Shown here: positions 62,446-64,000 of the stretch, in pieces
Layout: every line of letters starts with the position of its first letter
Position numbering within the stretch: position 1 is the stretch's first letter
Source of the DNA: RCIO01 sp965232405
GTDB lineage: Bacteria; Pseudomonadota; Alphaproteobacteria; Rhizobiales; Rhizobiaceae
DNA: 64,000 nt
Assembly: GCA_965232405.1 (NCBI GenBank)
Contig: OZ246966.1
Span: 1,736,001-1,800,000 of the forward strand
Direction of reading: 5' to 3'
Translations under genes and position numbers: made by a program
The notes under the pieces: generated by a model
Told to the model about the DNA's origin: nothing
Databases searched by the model: none
Seen by the model: only the letters and a program-made list of their open reading frames with translations

Positions 62446-63147
62446 TCACGCCTCACGGAAGCGGTAGCCCACGCCGTAAAGCGTCTCGATCATGTCGAAT
62501 TCGCCATCGACCGATTTGAACTTCTTGCGCAGCCGCTTGATGTGGCTGTCGATCGTGCGATCGTCGACATATACCTGCTCATCATAGGCCGAATCCATCA
62601 GCGCGTCTCGGCTTTTCACCACGCCGGGCCGCTGGGCCAGCGAATGCAGGATGAGAAATTCGGTGACCGTCAGCGTCACCGGCTCGCCCTTCCAGGTGCA
62701 GGTATGCCGCTCCTGGTCCATGACCAGCTGCCCGCGTTCGAGCGAAGGTGCCTGACCGGCGGTCGCCTTGGCGCCGGTTTCGCGCGCATTGGCGCGACGC
62801 AACACGGCCTTGACCCGTTCGACCAGCAGGCGCTGCGAGAACGGTTTGCGGATGAAATCGTCGGCGCCCATCTTGAGGCCGAAAAGTTCGTCGATCTCGT
62901 CATCCTTGGACGTCAGAAAGATCACCGGCAGGTCGGTCTTCTGGCGCAGACGGCGCAGAAGCTCCATTCCGTCCATGCGCGGCATCTTGATGTCGAGGAT
63001 GGCCATGTTGGGCGGACGCGTGGCGAAACCTTCCAGCGCCGACGCGCCGTCGGTGTAGGTCTCGACCCGGTAGCCCTCGGACTCGAGCGCGATCGACACC
63101 GATGTCAGGATGTTGCGGTCATCATCGACAAGCGCAATTGTTGCCAT
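62446..63147 (-). CDS. chvI: response regulator ChvI
   Basis: A 233-residue OmpR-type regulator. Receiver: IALVDDDRNILTSV, phosphoacceptor Asp52 in ILDIKMPRMDG, FLTSKDD and KPFS Lys. Winged helix in the second half: VYVDDRTIDSHIKRLRKKFK and LYGVGYRF. The ATG at 63147 has GAGGGAG about 9 bases upstream; an ATG at 63165 is in frame. It is divergent from pckA, about 340 bases between starts. Confidence 0.97.
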   Translation of the reverse strand: MATIALVDDDRNILTSVSIALESEGYRVETYTDGASALEGFATRPPNMAILDIKMPRMDGMELLRRLRQKTDLPVIFLTSKDDEIDELFGLKMGADDFIRKPFSQRLLVERVKAVLRRANARETGAKATAGQAPSLERGQLVMDQERHTCTWKGEPVTLTVTEFLILHSLAQRPGVVKSRDALMDSAYDEQVYVDDRTIDSHIKRLRKKFKSVDGEFDMIETLYGVGYRFREA

Positions 63148-63340
63148 GTCAAATTGCTCCCTCATGATCGGCGTCCCTTCCAACTTCGGAAGATGCCTTC
63201 TGCCGGACAAATTTAGTACAAAATGTGGCAACCCCCTAGGGTGCGGGCGCGACCGAAGCCGATTTCGCACTGATATGGTGAACCCCCGCGCAGTGCTCAA
63301 GCGTTAAGCAAGTCCACAGCAAAATTGCCTATCTAAACGA

Positions 63341-63357
63341 TTTGAAAAGTTTTCAAA
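63341..63357. promoter_or_regulatory. palindrome in the chvI-pckA intergenic region
   Basis: TTTGAAAA-G-TTTTCAAA is a perfect 8-bp dyad with one central base. It sits in an AT-rich island (63331-63390) within the 342-base gap between the divergent genes, about 130 bases before pckA. It looks like an operator; the regulator is unknown. No gene is seen in the gap. Confidence 0.45.
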
Positions 63358-63489
63358 ATTTTTAAATCGATTAATGATTTGAAATCGCTCGCTTATTCTG
63401 TTTTGGCACCTTTCTCCGCTCTGAATGGCCCCTCCACGGTCCCGGCGCGGGAAAACCGAACGAAGGTCAACCAACGCGTCGGGGGGAGA

Positions 63490-64000
63490 ATGAGCGAGCT
63501 GGGCACACGAAATCCCGCAAACGGGATCGAAGCGATCGGGCTGCGAGAGACCGGAACGGTTCACTACAACTTCAGCGAAGCCGAGCTCTATGAGCAGGCG
63601 CTGCAGCGCAAGGAAGCGACGCTTACCGCCGATGGCGCGCTCGTGGCGCGAACCGGCCACCACACCGGCCGCTCGCCGAAGGACAAGTTCATCGTTCGCG
63701 ATGCCGCCACCGAAGACCAAGTCTGGTGGAGCAACAACAAGCCGATCACGCCGGAGCAGTTCGAAACGCTGCTTGCCGATTTTCAGGAACAGGCGAAGGG
63801 CCGCGACCTGTTCGTGCAGGATCTCGTCGGCGGCGCCGATGCCGAACACAGCCTGCCGACTCGGGTCATCACCGAATTTGCCTGGCACTCGCTGTTCATT
63901 CGCAATCTGCTGATCAGGCCCGACCGCGACGCGCTGGAGGCATTCGCGCCGGCACTGACAATCATCGACCTGCCGTCGTTCCGCGCCGACCCGGAACGGC
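63490..64000 (+). CDS. pckA: phosphoenolpyruvate carboxykinase (ATP), N-terminal part (3' end outside window)
   Basis: The first 170 residues of an about 535-residue enzyme that makes PEP from oxaloacetate. VHYNFSEAELYEQALQRKEATLTADGALVARTGHHTGRSPKDKFIVRD is the ATP-type PckA start, with the substrate Arg in TGRSPKDKF; VQDLVGGAD and TRVITEFAWHSLFIRNLLIRP follow. GGGGGGAG lies 4 bases before the ATG. Its place next to chvI-chvG matches other rhizobia. The kinase and metal motifs lie beyond the window. Confidence 0.97.
   Translation, partial: MSELGTRNPANGIEAIGLRETGTVHYNFSEAELYEQALQRKEATLTADGALVARTGHHTGRSPKDKFIVRDAATEDQVWWSNNKPITPEQFETLLADFQEQAKGRDLFVQDLVGGADAEHSLPTRVITEFAWHSLFIRNLLIRPDRDALEAFAPALTIIDLPSFRADPER

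Overview
The window is a 64 kb piece of a GC-rich alphaproteobacterial chromosome, most likely from the order Hyphomicrobiales (Rhizobiales) and near Mesorhizobium, Nitratireductor or Chelativorans (Phyllobacteriaceae). The evidence is gene content and order: the chvI-chvG-hprK / manX-ptsH / ahcY / divL block beside pckA, a trpF-trpB-trpA-accD-folC run beside addBA, a TsaE-AmgK fusion next to murU, a short HPr kinase, a DivL kinase with Tyr at the H-box, and sites of alphaproteobacterial type for LexA, CtrA, RpoH and SahR. There is no insertion sequence, prophage, integrase, CRISPR array or toxin-antitoxin pair. Coding density is high, and nearly all genes are housekeeping.

Layout. 1-7.0 kb: the end of queG, an epimerase-like protein, mepA, a GFA-family protein, glk, dapB, gpmI and tRNA-Leu(CAG). 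7.2-10.7 kb: a small RlpA-like protein, a sugar lactonase / SDR dehydrogenase pair and a degenerate GGDEF-EAL protein. 10.8-14.1 kb: a surface-glycan module (GT-C membrane enzyme, GT2 transferase, GtrA flippase-like protein). 14.2-21.9 kb: gshB, SOS-linked comM, a transglutaminase-like protease with a CtrA box, PHA depolymerase, and a minus-strand run of FMN reductase, pyrF, DUF1330, GNAT, with pmtA just upstream. 22-26.7 kb: dnaK and dnaJ separated by an acyltransferase gene, with a heat-shock promoter ahead of dnaK. 27.2-28.9 kb: a fused glycine/sarcosine/dimethylglycine N-methyltransferase that should make glycine betaine, suggesting salt tolerance. 29-35.5 kb: infC-rpmI-rplT, a terminator, then pheS-(GFA gene)-pheT and two small genes. 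35.7-40 kb: a hydrolase, DUF2852, a metalloprotease, an AI-2E family transporter and a lipoprotein, with a small Cys-rich frame lacking a start codon. 40-46 kb: trpF, trpB, two small genes, trpA, accD, folC. 46-57.6 kb: one long minus-strand operon, divL, tsaE-amgK, murU, addB, addA, trxA. 57.7-64 kb: ahcY, the incomplete PTS (manX, ptsH, hprK), chvG, chvI and the start of pckA.

Functional links. The betaine methyltransferase produces S-adenosylhomocysteine, which AhcY removes; ahcY carries a palindrome like the SahR operator. AmgK and MurU recycle cell-wall MurNAc to UDP-MurNAc, and MepA cuts peptidoglycan. HprK, HPr and the mannose-type EIIA form a sugar-independent regulatory PTS next to the ChvG/ChvI envelope and acid sensor and PEP carboxykinase.

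No clearly new multi-gene system is visible. The points most worth a second look are the GFA gene coupled inside pheST, the start-less Cys-rich small frame at 37.2-37.4 kb, the zinc-finger-less AccD, the fused betaine synthase, and several regulatory sites (LexA before comM, CtrA before the transglutaminase-like gene, SahR before ahcY, a PhaR-like dyad before phaZ). All family calls were made by reading the sequence, without database searches.
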